NCBI RefSeq assembly: GCF_947503385.1
Contig: NZ_CANNDO010000005.1
Location: forward strand, 186,001 to 250,000
Length of the DNA stretch: 64,000 nt
Direction of reading: 5' to 3'
From: an uncultured Tateyamaria sp.
GTDB lineage: Bacteria; Pseudomonadota; Alphaproteobacteria; Rhodobacterales; Rhodobacteraceae
This document shows positions 29,259-38,100 of this stretch, in pieces. Under the pieces are notes generated by a model. The model worked only from the letters and a program-made list of their open reading frames with translations. It did not search any database and was not told the DNA's origin. Both the position numbers and the translations under genes were made by a program. How positions within the stretch are numbered: position 1 is the stretch's first letter; each line of letters starts with the position of its first letter.

Positions 29259-29709
29259 GTTGAAATCCGCGAAAATGTACGAATTGATCTGGATGTCCCG
29301 CCCTTTGATGCAGGCGGCCGAAGCCAATGTTGAACAGGGTTTGCGAGGCACGGGGGTGACGGTTCGTATGCGCGCCGTTCTGGAAATTCTTCATGCGCAG
29401 GGCGATGCCACAGTGCCAGAGATCGCCCACGCGCTCGAGATCAAGCGGCAATATGTGCAACTTATGGTGAACGACACGCTGGCCGACGGTCTGGTGCGCA
29501 AGATCGCAAACCCACGGCACAAAAGGTCGACTTTGATCTCGTTGACGGAACGGGGCCGCGCGCTGATCGAAGGGGTTGTGCGGCGAGAAATGGAACTGGT
29601 CCACGCACTTGGCGATGATCTGACCACAGACGAGGTTGAGACGGCGCACCGCGTGGTGACACGGCTCCTGCGGGGGCTCAAATCGCAGGTCCAAAGGCCT
29701 GATCCATGA
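29257..29709 (+). CDS. MarR-family transcriptional regulator
   Basis: A 150-residue winged helix-turn-helix protein. The recognition region is ATVPEIAHALEIKRQYVQLM and the wing is ANPRHKRSTLISLTERG, typical of MarR. Two starts are possible: ATG 29257, inside the downstream palindrome, or ATG 29275 (MYELIWMSRPL); neither has a clear Shine-Dalgarno sequence. It overlaps the isochorismatase-fold gene by 4 nt, so the two are co-translated and probably co-repressed. Confidence 0.9.
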   Translation: MLKSAKMYELIWMSRPLMQAAEANVEQGLRGTGVTVRMRAVLEILHAQGDATVPEIAHALEIKRQYVQLMVNDTLADGLVRKIANPRHKRSTLISLTERGRALIEGVVRREMELVHALGDDLTTDEVETAHRVVTRLLRGLKSQVQRPDP

Positions 29710-30329
29710 TCTACCTGGTTCTGCTGGTTCCGGTCCTTGCTGTTTTGCTGTGGCTGGGCAATGGGATCAGGCAAATCGGCGCCGTAAGCCGGGGGCGTCC
29801 CGTCGGCGCACGCGGCAACACGGCGCTGCTGATGATCGACTTGCAGTCCGTGTTCTGGGACGACGGGCCATATCGCGCCCACGACCGATCCACCGCAGAA
29901 GCAGCAATTGCCGCAGAGGCAGCACGCGCACGACAAGAGGGCATCGCGATCATCGCAGTGCGGCAGGAATGGTCCATTCCCGCAACCAGATGCCTTGCGC
30001 GCCTGACAATGGGTGGGCGGGCCATTGCCGGGACGCCCGGCACTGAATTGGCCGCACCTTTTGCGGACCTGCCCGATCACGTTCTGGTCAAACGGGTGCA
30101 AGACGCGTTCGAGACGGGCGCTCTGGATGCTCTTTTGGCCAAGCTGGACGTTGGCACGCTCCGCATCGTGGGACTGGATGCAAGGTACTGCGTTGCCACA
30201 ACGACCAAAGCGGCGCGACGACGCGGCTATGCGGTTGAGGTGGTGACCGGCGGCGTATTGTCCGCAGATCCCGTCGGCCCACTGGCAACGCTGCAAAAGA
30301 TCGCGGATGCGGGCGTGGTTCTGAGGTGA
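29706..30329 (+). CDS. Isochorismatase-family cysteine hydrolase with N-terminal membrane anchor
   Basis: A 207-residue protein with the isochorismatase/nicotinamidase triad: Asp45 in LLMIDLQ, Lys129 in HVLVKRVQDAF and Cys162 in DARYCVA. Residues 2-20 (IYLVLLVPVLAVLLWLGNG) form a hydrophobic helix, unusual for this normally cytosolic family, so the enzyme is probably tethered to the membrane. It overlaps the MarR gene and may act on that regulator's ligand. Substrate unknown. Confidence 0.85.
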   Translation: MIYLVLLVPVLAVLLWLGNGIRQIGAVSRGRPVGARGNTALLMIDLQSVFWDDGPYRAHDRSTAEAAIAAEAARARQEGIAIIAVRQEWSIPATRCLARLTMGGRAIAGTPGTELAAPFADLPDHVLVKRVQDAFETGALDALLAKLDVGTLRIVGLDARYCVATTTKAARRRGYAVEVVTGGVLSADPVGPLATLQKIADAGVVLR

Positions 30330-30578
30330 CAGGCGACGCCTGCGCGTCCGGCTGCGGCCAATCTCTGTGATCTCCTGTCGTCGAACCATGTCGACCCAAC
30401 CTCTGTCGCGCGATGAGACGTCGGTCTTTTGACCCGCCGCCTATAGGGCGAAACCAATCCGCCGCGCCGGGCTGTCCGCCCCGACTGACGCGGACGTGCC
30501 GCAGACCTTCAGATGCCACATGCAACCTGACGGGCGCGTAACGCCGTCCCGTTTTGCTCATTTTGAAGGAACCCAACC

Positions 30579-32450
30579 ATGTCCGTCTTTGATCCAACCG
30601 CCCTGAAAGAAGCGCCCGCTGGCGCGTTGCAGGACTTTGCCGATGGCGGTCCCGCACCCGCAGTCCTGATTGAAATTGCCCGCGGGGGACTGTCTGTCCG
30701 CAATGCGTGGGGCACAGTCGAATCCGGTGGCGGTCAAGCCGCCAGTACAGATAACCCGTTCGAGATCGGATCACAGACCAAGATGATGACGTCGGTCATC
30801 GTGCAGCAACTGGCGGGCGAGGGCATGATCGACTTTGACGCCCCGCTATCCGGTCAGATGGATCTGACGGAGTTGGAAGGTATCGCCAACATCGACACTG
30901 TCACTGTGCGGGAATTGCTGGCCAACCGGTCAGGCATCCCGGATTTCGATGCGGTGCCCGGTGAGACCGGTCTGCCGGCGTATATTGAGCATCTGGTGTC
31001 CAACCCGGATCAACCGCTTGGGCCTGACGACCTGTTGGCCTTCGCCTCTGGCGAACCCGCCGCCTTTGCGCCCGGCACGGCTTATGCGTACTCGAACACC
31101 AACTTTCTTCTCTTGCAGAAACTGATCGAACAGGTGACCGGCGACAGGTTTGCCGATGTCTTGTCGGACCGGATTTTCGATGCCATCGGGATGGGCGACA
31201 GTGGATTGCGGGCGGACGGTGCGACGGGTCCGCTGCTCCGCTCTTACAGCGCGTTGATCCCTGGACAATTGGTTGATGTGACCGATGCGCCACTGGATTT
31301 GGGCGCAGCGGGTGGTGTGCTGTCGACCACTGCCGACATGATCCGCTTTTTTGACGCGTTGCTGGTGTCGCGAACGTTGCTGTCTGCCGACCAACTGACC
31401 GACATGTTGGATTTCCGTGCGCCGGATGGCACCTCCGGACTTAACGGAGAGAGCCTTGGCCTGTCATCGGGCGTGATATCTGGCCAGCAAGTCATCGGCT
31501 TTGCGGGTGGTACGCTGGGGACCAACACCGCGACGTTCCTGCACGTGGAGTCTGGCACGATTTTCAGCATCGCCGCCACGCATTCGGGGGCGGAGCCGAT
31601 TGACCTTTTGGTCCGTGCAATCGCTGCCGTAACGGGGGACGATGCATGGGCCAGTTTCGATCCCACTGCGGACAACATTTCTATCGCAGGAACGGCGGCC
31701 GACATTGATGTGTCCGAGGGTGTGGATACGGTCGGAGGGTGCAAGACCGTGCTGGAGGTGGATGATGTCAGCCTGAGTTTCGGCGGGCGGCTTGGTGATC
31801 TCGATACCGGGCGTTTCAGCTTTTCCGATGGCTCTGTCCTCTGGGTCGGTTCGGCGGGTGCCGACCGGTTCGACGTTTTGCGCCGGACCCCGGATGCCGC
31901 GCACAGCGACAACCAATTGATTGGCCTCGACGGCAACGATCTGCTGCGCGGCGGGCATGGCGATGACCGGCTTGTGGGGGGCGCGGGGCGGGATCACCTT
32001 GTCGGGCGCGCGGGGGATGACCGTCTCGACGGTGGGCAAGGGCGGGACACCTTGCGCGGGGATCACGGCGACGATGCGTTGAACGGCGGTGCCGGGCGTG
32101 ACCGCCTGCTGGGGGGCAACGGTGATGACATGCTGTCGGGTGGCAGTGGTGCGGATGTACTGCGCGCCGGTGCCGGGGACGACACGCTTGCAGGCGGCGC
32201 GGGGCACGACCACCTCTGGGGCGGCGCTGGTGCGGACACCTTTGTGTTCGACGTCATGGCCGGTCGGGATCGCATCCACGATTTCAACATCAAAGAGGAT
32301 GTGTTGGATTTTTCTCAATTGGTCGACAGTTTTGACGATTTGCAGATCATCGCAGGCGATGGGTATGCGTCAATCATCTGCGGCGATTTGGATGTCTGGG
32401 TTTTCGGTGACTTGCCCGAGCTTCTGACGACTGAAAACTTTGTGTTTTAG
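30579..32450 (+). CDS. Serine beta-lactamase-fold hydrolase fused to RTX calcium-binding repeats
   Basis: A 623-residue two-part protein. Residues 1 to about 380 are a class C beta-lactamase/penicillin-binding-like serine hydrolase with Ser65-Gln-Thr-Lys68 (SxxK) and Tyr171-Ser-Asn173 (YxN). Residues about 445-560 carry about a dozen RTX nonapeptide repeats (GGxGxDxLx type), followed by a C-terminal segment like type I secretion substrates (VFDVMAGRDRIHDFNIKEDVLDFS, in part). There is no Sec signal, which agrees with type I secretion. No secretion ABC or HlyD genes are adjacent. It is probably an extracellular esterase, peptidase or beta-lactamase folded by calcium. Confidence 0.88.
   Translation: MSVFDPTALKEAPAGALQDFADGGPAPAVLIEIARGGLSVRNAWGTVESGGGQAASTDNPFEIGSQTKMMTSVIVQQLAGEGMIDFDAPLSGQMDLTELEGIANIDTVTVRELLANRSGIPDFDAVPGETGLPAYIEHLVSNPDQPLGPDDLLAFASGEPAAFAPGTAYAYSNTNFLLLQKLIEQVTGDRFADVLSDRIFDAIGMGDSGLRADGATGPLLRSYSALIPGQLVDVTDAPLDLGAAGGVLSTTADMIRFFDALLVSRTLLSADQLTDMLDFRAPDGTSGLNGESLGLSSGVISGQQVIGFAGGTLGTNTATFLHVESGTIFSIAATHSGAEPIDLLVRAIAAVTGDDAWASFDPTADNISIAGTAADIDVSEGVDTVGGCKTVLEVDDVSLSFGGRLGDLDTGRFSFSDGSVLWVGSAGADRFDVLRRTPDAAHSDNQLIGLDGNDLLRGGHGDDRLVGGAGRDHLVGRAGDDRLDGGQGRDTLRGDHGDDALNGGAGRDRLLGGNGDDMLSGGSGADVLRAGAGDDTLAGGAGHDHLWGGAGADTFVFDVMAGRDRIHDFNIKEDVLDFSQLVDSFDDLQIIAGDGYASIICGDLDVWVFGDLPELLTTENFVF
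31921..32250 (+). repeat. In-frame RTX (GGxGxD) repeat array
   Basis: Tandem nine-residue units (examples GGHGDDRLV, GGAGRDHLV, GGNGDDMLS, GGAGADTFV) within the serine hydrolase gene, read in one frame with degenerate DNA. The units are protein-level calcium-binding beta-roll repeats, not a CRISPR array. Confidence 0.9.
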
Positions 32451-32953
32451 AAATCGAACCGGGGGCGCAGGCGTTGTGAGCGTGCGCCCCACATGACGTG
32501 AACGAGGAGGGCCGCCGACATCAAGCCGCCGCGACCGATTTACCAGCAGCCGTTTGGGGTGCAGTTCACTTGTTTTGGCAATCGTAGGGATCAACGCGCG
32601 CCGCACACCCGCAAGTGGAGGGACACACCGTCAGGATGCATTGCCCGAGTGGCCGGTTTACCAGATTTAACGGCGTCAACATTGGGGCTTTCGGCAGAAC
32701 ACCAGCGCGTACGGGCCGCCGATCCAATAGGTTAGGAGCGCCGCGCTTGTGAGCGGCGCGGATCGTCTTTGCTAACTTGCTGAGCCGGTTCGGTCACCTA
32801 TCTGGCGCAACCGAACCAAAGGCGTCCAAAGCAATCGTATTCGACGAAAGGCGCATGCCAGATGTAATCTGAACCGATCAAATTGACCCATATCACATCC
32901 CTTTTGCCAATGCGCACTACAAGATCGAAAGACCAAATCGCAGGCGACATTCG
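32451..32953. other. 503-bp intergenic region with hairpins and a weak FNR-like site
   Basis: No supported gene. Just after the RTX gene stop is an inverted repeat GGGGCGCA...TGCGCCCC (32462-32490), which may end its transcript. A second hairpin GCGCCGC-N8-GCGGCGC lies at 32738-32759. Near the APC permease start there is TTGACCCATATCAC (32883-32896), a degenerate FNR-type site that could also serve as a -35 element. The rest shows nothing recognisable. Confidence 0.5.
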
Positions 32954-34174
32954 TTGAACCAAGAATTGCAAAATCCCGAACGATTGCGACGTGTTCTCAC
33001 GACGCCGCTTTTGACACTTTACGGTCTTGGGGTGACGGTCGGGGCCGGGATTTATGTCTTGGTCGGCGCGACCGCAGCAGAAGCCGGGCCGTTTGCACCC
33101 TTCTCCTTTTTGATCGCTGCAATCGTTGTGGCATTCACGGCCTTTTCCTACGCCGAACTGTCCACCCGGTATCCGGTCAGCGCGGGCGAGGCCGCCTATG
33201 CCGAAGCGGGGTTCCGCTCTGGCAGTGCGGCGACGTTGACTGGGTTGGCCGTGGCCTTGTCCGGGATGGTTTCCGCTGCGGCGGTTGCGATTGGAGCGGC
33301 CTCCTATCTGAGTGTACTGACGCTGACGCCACCCGAGGTGCTGATTGCAGCCATTGTGGTGGTTGTGGGGCTTGTTGCGTTGTGGGGCATTGCGCAGTCC
33401 GTGACGGTGGCCGCGATCATCACTGTCATCGAAATCTCCGGGTTGGTTTTCGTCATTGTTTGGGGGTTCTTTGTCGCTGACCCAAATGGTGTTCCGCTTT
33501 CGAATATGGTCCCGGCGCCATCAGGACCCCATTGGGTCGGTATCGGCGCGGCGTCGCTTTTGGCGTTCTTTGCCTTTGTCGGGTTCGAAGACATGGCAAA
33601 TGTCGCGGAAGAGGTGAAAGATCCGGTCCGGACAATGCCCAAAGCCATTCTGTGGACGCTCGCGCTGGCCACGATCCTCTATGTATGCACCACATCTGCG
33701 GTGCTGTTCGCGGTTCCCATAGAAAAACTGGCGCGGTCTTCGGCGCCGCTTGCCTTGGTCTTTGAAATGGCCCCGGCGACCGTCAAGGCTGCGTTTTCCT
33801 TTGTTGCTATTGTTGCAACGCTGAACGGCGTTCTGATCCAAACCATCATGGCATCACGGGTGATCTATGGGCTGGCTGATCGGGGCCATTTGCCTGTGGC
33901 CTTCGCAAAGGTGTCGCATCGTACGCGGACACCGGTCGTCGCAACGCTCGCGGTTGTGGCGATCATTGGTGTGCTGGCCCTCTCGCTGCCCATCACGGAT
34001 TTGGCCGAGCATACGTCTCAGATCGTTTTGCTTGTTTTCGTTGTTGTGAATGTGGCGCTCATCAAACTCAAGTTGGCACAGCAGACCGCAAGCGCTCATT
34101 TTCATGTGCCCATGATTGTGCCCGTTTTGGGCGTGATCACCAGCCTTCTGCTGCTTGGCACGTCGTTCTTGTGA
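32954..34174 (+). CDS. APC-superfamily amino acid permease
   Basis: A 406-residue inner-membrane transporter with about eleven or twelve hydrophobic segments. The APC signature GLGVTVGAGIYVLVGATAAE lies in helix 1, FSYAELSTRYPVSAGEAAYA in helices 2-3, and FFAFVGFEDMANVAEEVKDP near helix 6, the loop conserved in cationic and general amino acid permeases. The start is TTG at 32954, with AGG a few bases upstream. Substrate unknown; an amine or amino acid is likely. Confidence 0.87.
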   Translation: MNQELQNPERLRRVLTTPLLTLYGLGVTVGAGIYVLVGATAAEAGPFAPFSFLIAAIVVAFTAFSYAELSTRYPVSAGEAAYAEAGFRSGSAATLTGLAVALSGMVSAAAVAIGAASYLSVLTLTPPEVLIAAIVVVVGLVALWGIAQSVTVAAIITVIEISGLVFVIVWGFFVADPNGVPLSNMVPAPSGPHWVGIGAASLLAFFAFVGFEDMANVAEEVKDPVRTMPKAILWTLALATILYVCTTSAVLFAVPIEKLARSSAPLALVFEMAPATVKAAFSFVAIVATLNGVLIQTIMASRVIYGLADRGHLPVAFAKVSHRTRTPVVATLAVVAIIGVLALSLPITDLAEHTSQIVLLVFVVVNVALIKLKLAQQTASAHFHVPMIVPVLGVITSLLLLGTSFL

Positions 34175-34214
34175 AAGATGCGCGCAGGTGGAACGCCAGC
34201 CGACTGGCCTGCCA

Positions 34215-34228
34215 TTGACGCTGATCAA
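34215..34228. promoter_or_regulatory. FNR/FixK-type box (TTGACGCTGATCAA)
   Basis: TTGAC-GCTG-ATCAA differs from the FNR/FixK consensus TTGAT-N4-ATCAA at one base. The centre is about 62 nt upstream of the small proline-rich ORF at 34284, a fitting distance for class II activation with a short leader. Confidence 0.65.
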
Positions 34229-34283
34229 TCCCCGCTGCGTGTGATGCGTTAGCCTGCTGTTCGAATGAGCAACGGACAAGAAC

Positions 34284-34484
34284 ATGCCTGCATCAGACAT
34301 TCCCGACCGGCCGCCTCAAGAAGCGCCGATGCCAGTTGATCCGAAACCGGGACCCACCCCGGAAGAGGCCCCGCAACCCGTCGATCCCATGCCTGATCCA
34401 GCTTGGCCAGAAGTGCCGGAGACGCAAGACTCCGATGCCGACCCAGAACCTGATCCCTTGGACGAAGGGAATTTTCCGATCTAG
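34284..34484 (+). CDS. Small proline-rich acidic protein (66 aa), hypothetical
   Basis: A 66-codon frame rich in Pro, Asp and Glu. It contains an internal duplication (QEAPMPVDPKPGPTP and EEAPQPVDPMPDPAW) and ends DPLDEGNFPI. It would be intrinsically disordered and has no signal peptide or membrane helix. An FNR/FixK-type box upstream and the position ahead of the DUF6544 gene support a real transcript. Function unknown. Confidence 0.55.
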   Translation: MPASDIPDRPPQEAPMPVDPKPGPTPEEAPQPVDPMPDPAWPEVPETQDSDADPEPDPLDEGNFPI

Positions 34485-34533
34485 CGGCGGTGTTCTCCGG
34501 GCTTGATCGGATGAGATATGGAATACGGCGCAA

Positions 34534-35376
34534 ATGACGCGGTTTTTGGTGATCGGTATCGCGATTGGCGTAATTCTGTTGGCTCTGGTCGGCTGGCGCA
34601 TTTTTGACCACGTGGCGGATCGCGCGGAAATGGTGCGATTGCGGCATTTACAGCCGGAAAGCCCGCAGCGCTTTGGGTACGACATGATCTCGGGCTTGCC
34701 GGACCCGGCCCAACGGTTTTTCAGATTTTCTATTGCCGAAGGCACGACGCTGCGACCCGTGGTGGACATCCAGATGGCCGGCCAGTTCAGTCTGGGGGAC
34801 AAGAAGGATCCAAGAGACATGGCCATGCACGCCACGCAAGTGTTGGCCGCACCCTACGGGTTCGTCTGGAAAATGCGTGCCCAGTCCGGTCATCTGCGGC
34901 TTTCGGGTTCAGACAGCGGCAGGTGGACACGGTTTTGGATGGGTGGGTTGCTGCCCGTGGTCCGTGCGGGGGGTGATCCCGATCATGCGCGTTCCGCCTT
35001 TGGGCGCAGTGTGGCAGAGGCGGTATTCTGGTCACCTGCGGCTGTCTTGCCATCGGCCAATGTCGTTTGGGAACATGTGGATCAGGACACTGCGCGTGTG
35101 ACCGTTTCGCATGAAGGGCTGGTCCAGAGTATCGATTTGACCGTTGCGGCAAACGGGCAGCCGACCGAAGTGGTGTTCCAAAGGTGGAGCGACGCGAACG
35201 CTGACAAGGTGTTCCGATTGCAGCCCTTTGGCGGGTATCTGTCGGATTTTCAGGATGTGCAGGGGTATCGCCTGCCCACACGTGTCGAGGCGGGCAATCA
35301 CTTTGGCACAGACGCGTATTTTCCGTTCTACCGCGTGGATGTCACTGCGATCTCTTTTCCGACGCCAGACCGCTAA
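34534..35376 (+). CDS. DUF6544-family membrane-anchored protein
   Basis: A 280-residue protein with one N-terminal helix (FLVIGIAIGVILLALVGWRIF, in part) and a large soluble domain, probably periplasmic. The pattern GLPDPAQRFFRFSIAEGT, GLLPVVRAGG and the C-terminal GYRLPTRVEAGNHFGTDAYFPFYRVDV matches the uncharacterised DUF6544 family as I recognise it. It follows the proline-rich ORF by 50 nt and may share its FixK-type promoter. Function unknown. Confidence 0.7.
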   Translation: MTRFLVIGIAIGVILLALVGWRIFDHVADRAEMVRLRHLQPESPQRFGYDMISGLPDPAQRFFRFSIAEGTTLRPVVDIQMAGQFSLGDKKDPRDMAMHATQVLAAPYGFVWKMRAQSGHLRLSGSDSGRWTRFWMGGLLPVVRAGGDPDHARSAFGRSVAEAVFWSPAAVLPSANVVWEHVDQDTARVTVSHEGLVQSIDLTVAANGQPTEVVFQRWSDANADKVFRLQPFGGYLSDFQDVQGYRLPTRVEAGNHFGTDAYFPFYRVDVTAISFPTPDR

Positions 35377-35394
35377 GGCAACGCGCGCTGAGTT

Positions 35395-35408
35395 TTGATC
35401 TGTCTCAA
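35395..35408. promoter_or_regulatory. FNR/FixK-type box (TTGATCTGTCTCAA)
   Basis: TTGAT-CTGT-CTCAA has one mismatch to TTGAT-N4-ATCAA. It is about 100 nt upstream of the MBL-fold gene start at 35504, and would control the sulfide-related operon (35504-39876). Confidence 0.65.
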
Positions 35409-35503
35409 CGCTTCACCAGCATGAGCTGGCAAATGTGACCTTGTCACTGAAGCCCGCAGTTTTCCGCGACACACTTCTAACCAAGCTGAGAATGGAGACA
35501 CAC

Positions 35504-36388
35504 ATGGCGCAGTATCCGATTAACATGCACGTCCAACCGGTTATCGAGCCCTTCCTCGATCTGGAGACCAACACGATCAGTTATGTCGTGACGGATCCAG
35601 ATACGGCGTCCTGCGCCGTGATCGATTCCGTGATGGACATCGACTATGCCGCAGGGCGTATCACCTACGAGCACGCCGACGAGATCATCGCATATATCAA
35701 AAAGCACGATCTCAATCTGGAATGGCTGATCGAGACGCATGTCCACGCGGACCACCTGTCTGCGGCCCCGTATATCCAAAGCAAACTTGGCGGCAAAATC
35801 GGCATCGGTGACCAGATTACGACCGTGCAGGAAACCTTTGGCAAGGTCTTTAACGAAGGGACGGAATTTCAACGGGACGGCTCACAGTTCGACAGATTGT
35901 TCAAGGATGGCGATACCTATCAAATCGGGGGCATGACCGCCTTTGCGATGCACACGCCGGGACATACGCCGGCCTGTATGGTGCATGTGATTGGCGACGC
36001 GGCCTTTGTCGGGGACACGCTGTTCATGCCCGATGGCGGATCAGCGCGTGCCGACTTTCCCGGTGGTGATGCGGGCGAGCTTTACGATTCTATCCAGAAG
36101 GTGCTCGCGCTGCCGGACGATATGCGCCTGTTCATGTGCCATGACTATGGCCCCGATGGGCGCGACATTATGTGGGAAACCACGGTGGCTGAGGAAAAGG
36201 CCGAAAACATCCATGTCGGCAAGGGCAAGAGCCGCGAGGCGTTCATCCAGTTCCGGGAGGCGCGGGACGCAACGCTTGATGTGCCAAAGCTGATCCTGCC
36301 GTCGTTGCAGGTCAACATGCGTGCAGGTGACGTGCCCACGACCGAAGACGGCAAGCCGATGCTCAAGGTGCCGGTCAACGCAATCTGA
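35504..36388 (+). CDS. MBL-fold metallohydrolase, persulfide dioxygenase-like
   Basis: A 294-residue metallo-beta-lactamase-fold protein with His79-x-His81-x-Asp83-His84 (HVHADH), a later GHTPACMVH and GDTLF, and CHDYGPDGRD. This format matches ETHE1/Blh-type persulfide dioxygenases, which oxidise glutathione persulfide to sulfite. The ATG at 35504 follows GGAG and is preferred to the earlier GTG/ATG in the frame. The next gene encodes an SQR-type protein, consistent with sulfide detoxification. Confidence 0.87.
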   Translation: MAQYPINMHVQPVIEPFLDLETNTISYVVTDPDTASCAVIDSVMDIDYAAGRITYEHADEIIAYIKKHDLNLEWLIETHVHADHLSAAPYIQSKLGGKIGIGDQITTVQETFGKVFNEGTEFQRDGSQFDRLFKDGDTYQIGGMTAFAMHTPGHTPACMVHVIGDAAFVGDTLFMPDGGSARADFPGGDAGELYDSIQKVLALPDDMRLFMCHDYGPDGRDIMWETTVAEEKAENIHVGKGKSREAFIQFREARDATLDVPKLILPSLQVNMRAGDVPTTEDGKPMLKVPVNAI

Positions 36389-36424
36389 GACGGACCGATC
36401 CAGATCGCATTCAGGAGACACGAC

Positions 36425-38098
36425 ATGGACATTCGCAAAATATCGGACCAGTTTTTTGTTGCCCCGCAGATCTCGGAAACGGATTTGGCGGCAATCAAGG
36501 AACGGGGCATCAAATCCGTCATCTGCAACCGTCCTGACGGCGAAGGTGCGGACCAACCGGTGTTCGAAGAGCTGGCCCAGACCGCGGGCAAGCTGGGCTT
36601 GGAGATGCGATACATCCCGGTTTCCGGCGGTTTGGTTCACGACGCAGATGCGCACAATTTCGCATCCGAATTCAACGCGTTGCCCAAACCGGTCCTCGCC
36701 TACTGCCGTACCGGAACGCGTTCCGCCACGCTTTGGTCCTTGGCGCAATCCAAGGACATGCCGCTGACCGACATCCTGAGCGCGACCAAAGCCGCCGGGT
36801 ACGACATGAAAGGCGTCGTGCGGCGCATTGCAAATGGCGGCAAGACCCCGGCGGATCAGGCGGATGCCACGTATGATGTGGTGATTGTGGGGGGAGGGGC
36901 CTCTGGTATTGCGGTCGCGGCGGGGCTGATGGCACGCAAACCGGGCCTTGAGATCGCTGTGATTGATCCCGCCGACGCGCATTACTACCAGCCCGGATGG
37001 ACCATGGTGGGCGGCGGCGTATTCAACGCCGAGGACACGGTTCGCACCATGGGATCACTGATCCCGAAGGGGGTGCATTGGCTGAAATCTGCCGTGGCCG
37101 CATTTGAACCTGACAAGGACGCCGTGATCCTTGATGGGTGCCGGGTGGTGAAATATGGGCGGCTGGTGGTCTGTCCGGGCCTCAAACTCGACTGGCATCG
37201 CGTCGAAGGGCTTGTCGAAACGCTCGGGCGCAATGGTGTGACGTCGAATTACCGTTACGACTTGGCCCCCTACACATGGGATCTGGTGTCGGGCATGACG
37301 TCCGGGCGCGCGATCTTTACGCAGCCACCTATGCCGATCAAATGCGCCGGCGCGCCGCAAAAGGCGATTTACCTGTCGGCTGACCATTGGACCCGCAAGG
37401 GTGTGATCAAGGACATCGACATCAGGTTTCACAACGCGGGCGGCGTGCTGTTCGGTGTGAAAGATTACGTGCCTGCGCTGCAAAGCTACGTGGATAAGTA
37501 TCGGATCGGTCTGAACTTTTTTCACAACCTTGTCGCGATTGATGGCCCCGCCAGAAAGGCTTGGTTCGACGTTTCCAAACCGGATACGCAAATTGAACGG
37601 GTCGAAGTCGATTTCGACATGATCCACGTCACACCGCCACAATGCGCACCGGATTTTATCGCGGTCTCTCCGCTTGCCGACGCCACGGGGTGGGTCGAAG
37701 TGGATCAGGCAACGCTGCGCCACAAGATATTTGAGAATGTTTGGTCACTTGGTGATGTGATGAACGCCCCTAATGCGAAAACCGCGGCCGCCGCGCGCAA
37801 ACAGGCGCCTGTTGTTGCCGACAACATCATCGCCGATATCCAAGGCCGTGCTCCGGTGTCGCAATATGACGGGTACGGTTCGTGTCCACTGACTGTGGAG
37901 CGGGGCAAAATTGTACTGGCCGAGTTCGGCTATGGCGGAACATTGCAGCCCAGCTTTCCGCGCTGGTTGATTGACGGCACCAAGCCCAGCCGCCTGGCGT
38001 GGTTGCTGAAGGAAAAGATCCTGCCGCCGGTCTATTGGAAAGCGATGCTGAAAGGCCGTGAATGGCTGGCCACACCCGAGAAGCTGACGGCGCGCTGA
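36425..38098 (+). CDS. DUF442 phosphatase-like domain fused to sulfide:quinone oxidoreductase-like FAD domain
   Basis: A 557-residue fusion. Residues 1 to about 110 form the DUF442/Blh N-domain with the active-site loop Cys94-Arg-Thr-Gly-Thr-Arg99-Ser. From about residue 145 an FAD-dependent oxidoreductase begins (YDVVIVGGGASGIAVAAG) and resembles sulfide:quinone oxidoreductases, with candidate redox cysteines in VVCPGLKLD, IKCAGAPQ and GSCPLTVE. Such enzymes oxidise H2S to persulfide, passing electrons to quinone. Its partner is the upstream persulfide dioxygenase-like protein; together they resemble BigR-type sulfide-response operons, although no bigR is seen. Confidence 0.87.
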   Translation: MDIRKISDQFFVAPQISETDLAAIKERGIKSVICNRPDGEGADQPVFEELAQTAGKLGLEMRYIPVSGGLVHDADAHNFASEFNALPKPVLAYCRTGTRSATLWSLAQSKDMPLTDILSATKAAGYDMKGVVRRIANGGKTPADQADATYDVVIVGGGASGIAVAAGLMARKPGLEIAVIDPADAHYYQPGWTMVGGGVFNAEDTVRTMGSLIPKGVHWLKSAVAAFEPDKDAVILDGCRVVKYGRLVVCPGLKLDWHRVEGLVETLGRNGVTSNYRYDLAPYTWDLVSGMTSGRAIFTQPPMPIKCAGAPQKAIYLSADHWTRKGVIKDIDIRFHNAGGVLFGVKDYVPALQSYVDKYRIGLNFFHNLVAIDGPARKAWFDVSKPDTQIERVEVDFDMIHVTPPQCAPDFIAVSPLADATGWVEVDQATLRHKIFENVWSLGDVMNAPNAKTAAAARKQAPVVADNIIADIQGRAPVSQYDGYGSCPLTVERGKIVLAEFGYGGTLQPSFPRWLIDGTKPSRLAWLLKEKILPPVYWKAMLKGREWLATPEKLTAR

Positions 38099-38100
38099 TC

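Noticed and set aside
30330..30578. Possible gene or promoter elements between the isochorismatase-fold and RTX genes
   Set aside because: No frame with a credible start and no clear operator was seen; only an AAGGA Shine-Dalgarno directly before the RTX gene.
31921..32250. Tandem repeats considered as a CRISPR array or minisatellite
   Set aside because: DNA units are degenerate, about 27 bp without spacers, and keep one reading frame encoding GGxGxD repeats.
32883..32896. TTGACCCATATCAC as a ninth FNR/FixK box
   Set aside because: The right arm ends in C and the left arm in C, so only part of the TTGA...TCAA core is kept; it is equally plausible as a -35 element of the APC permease promoter.
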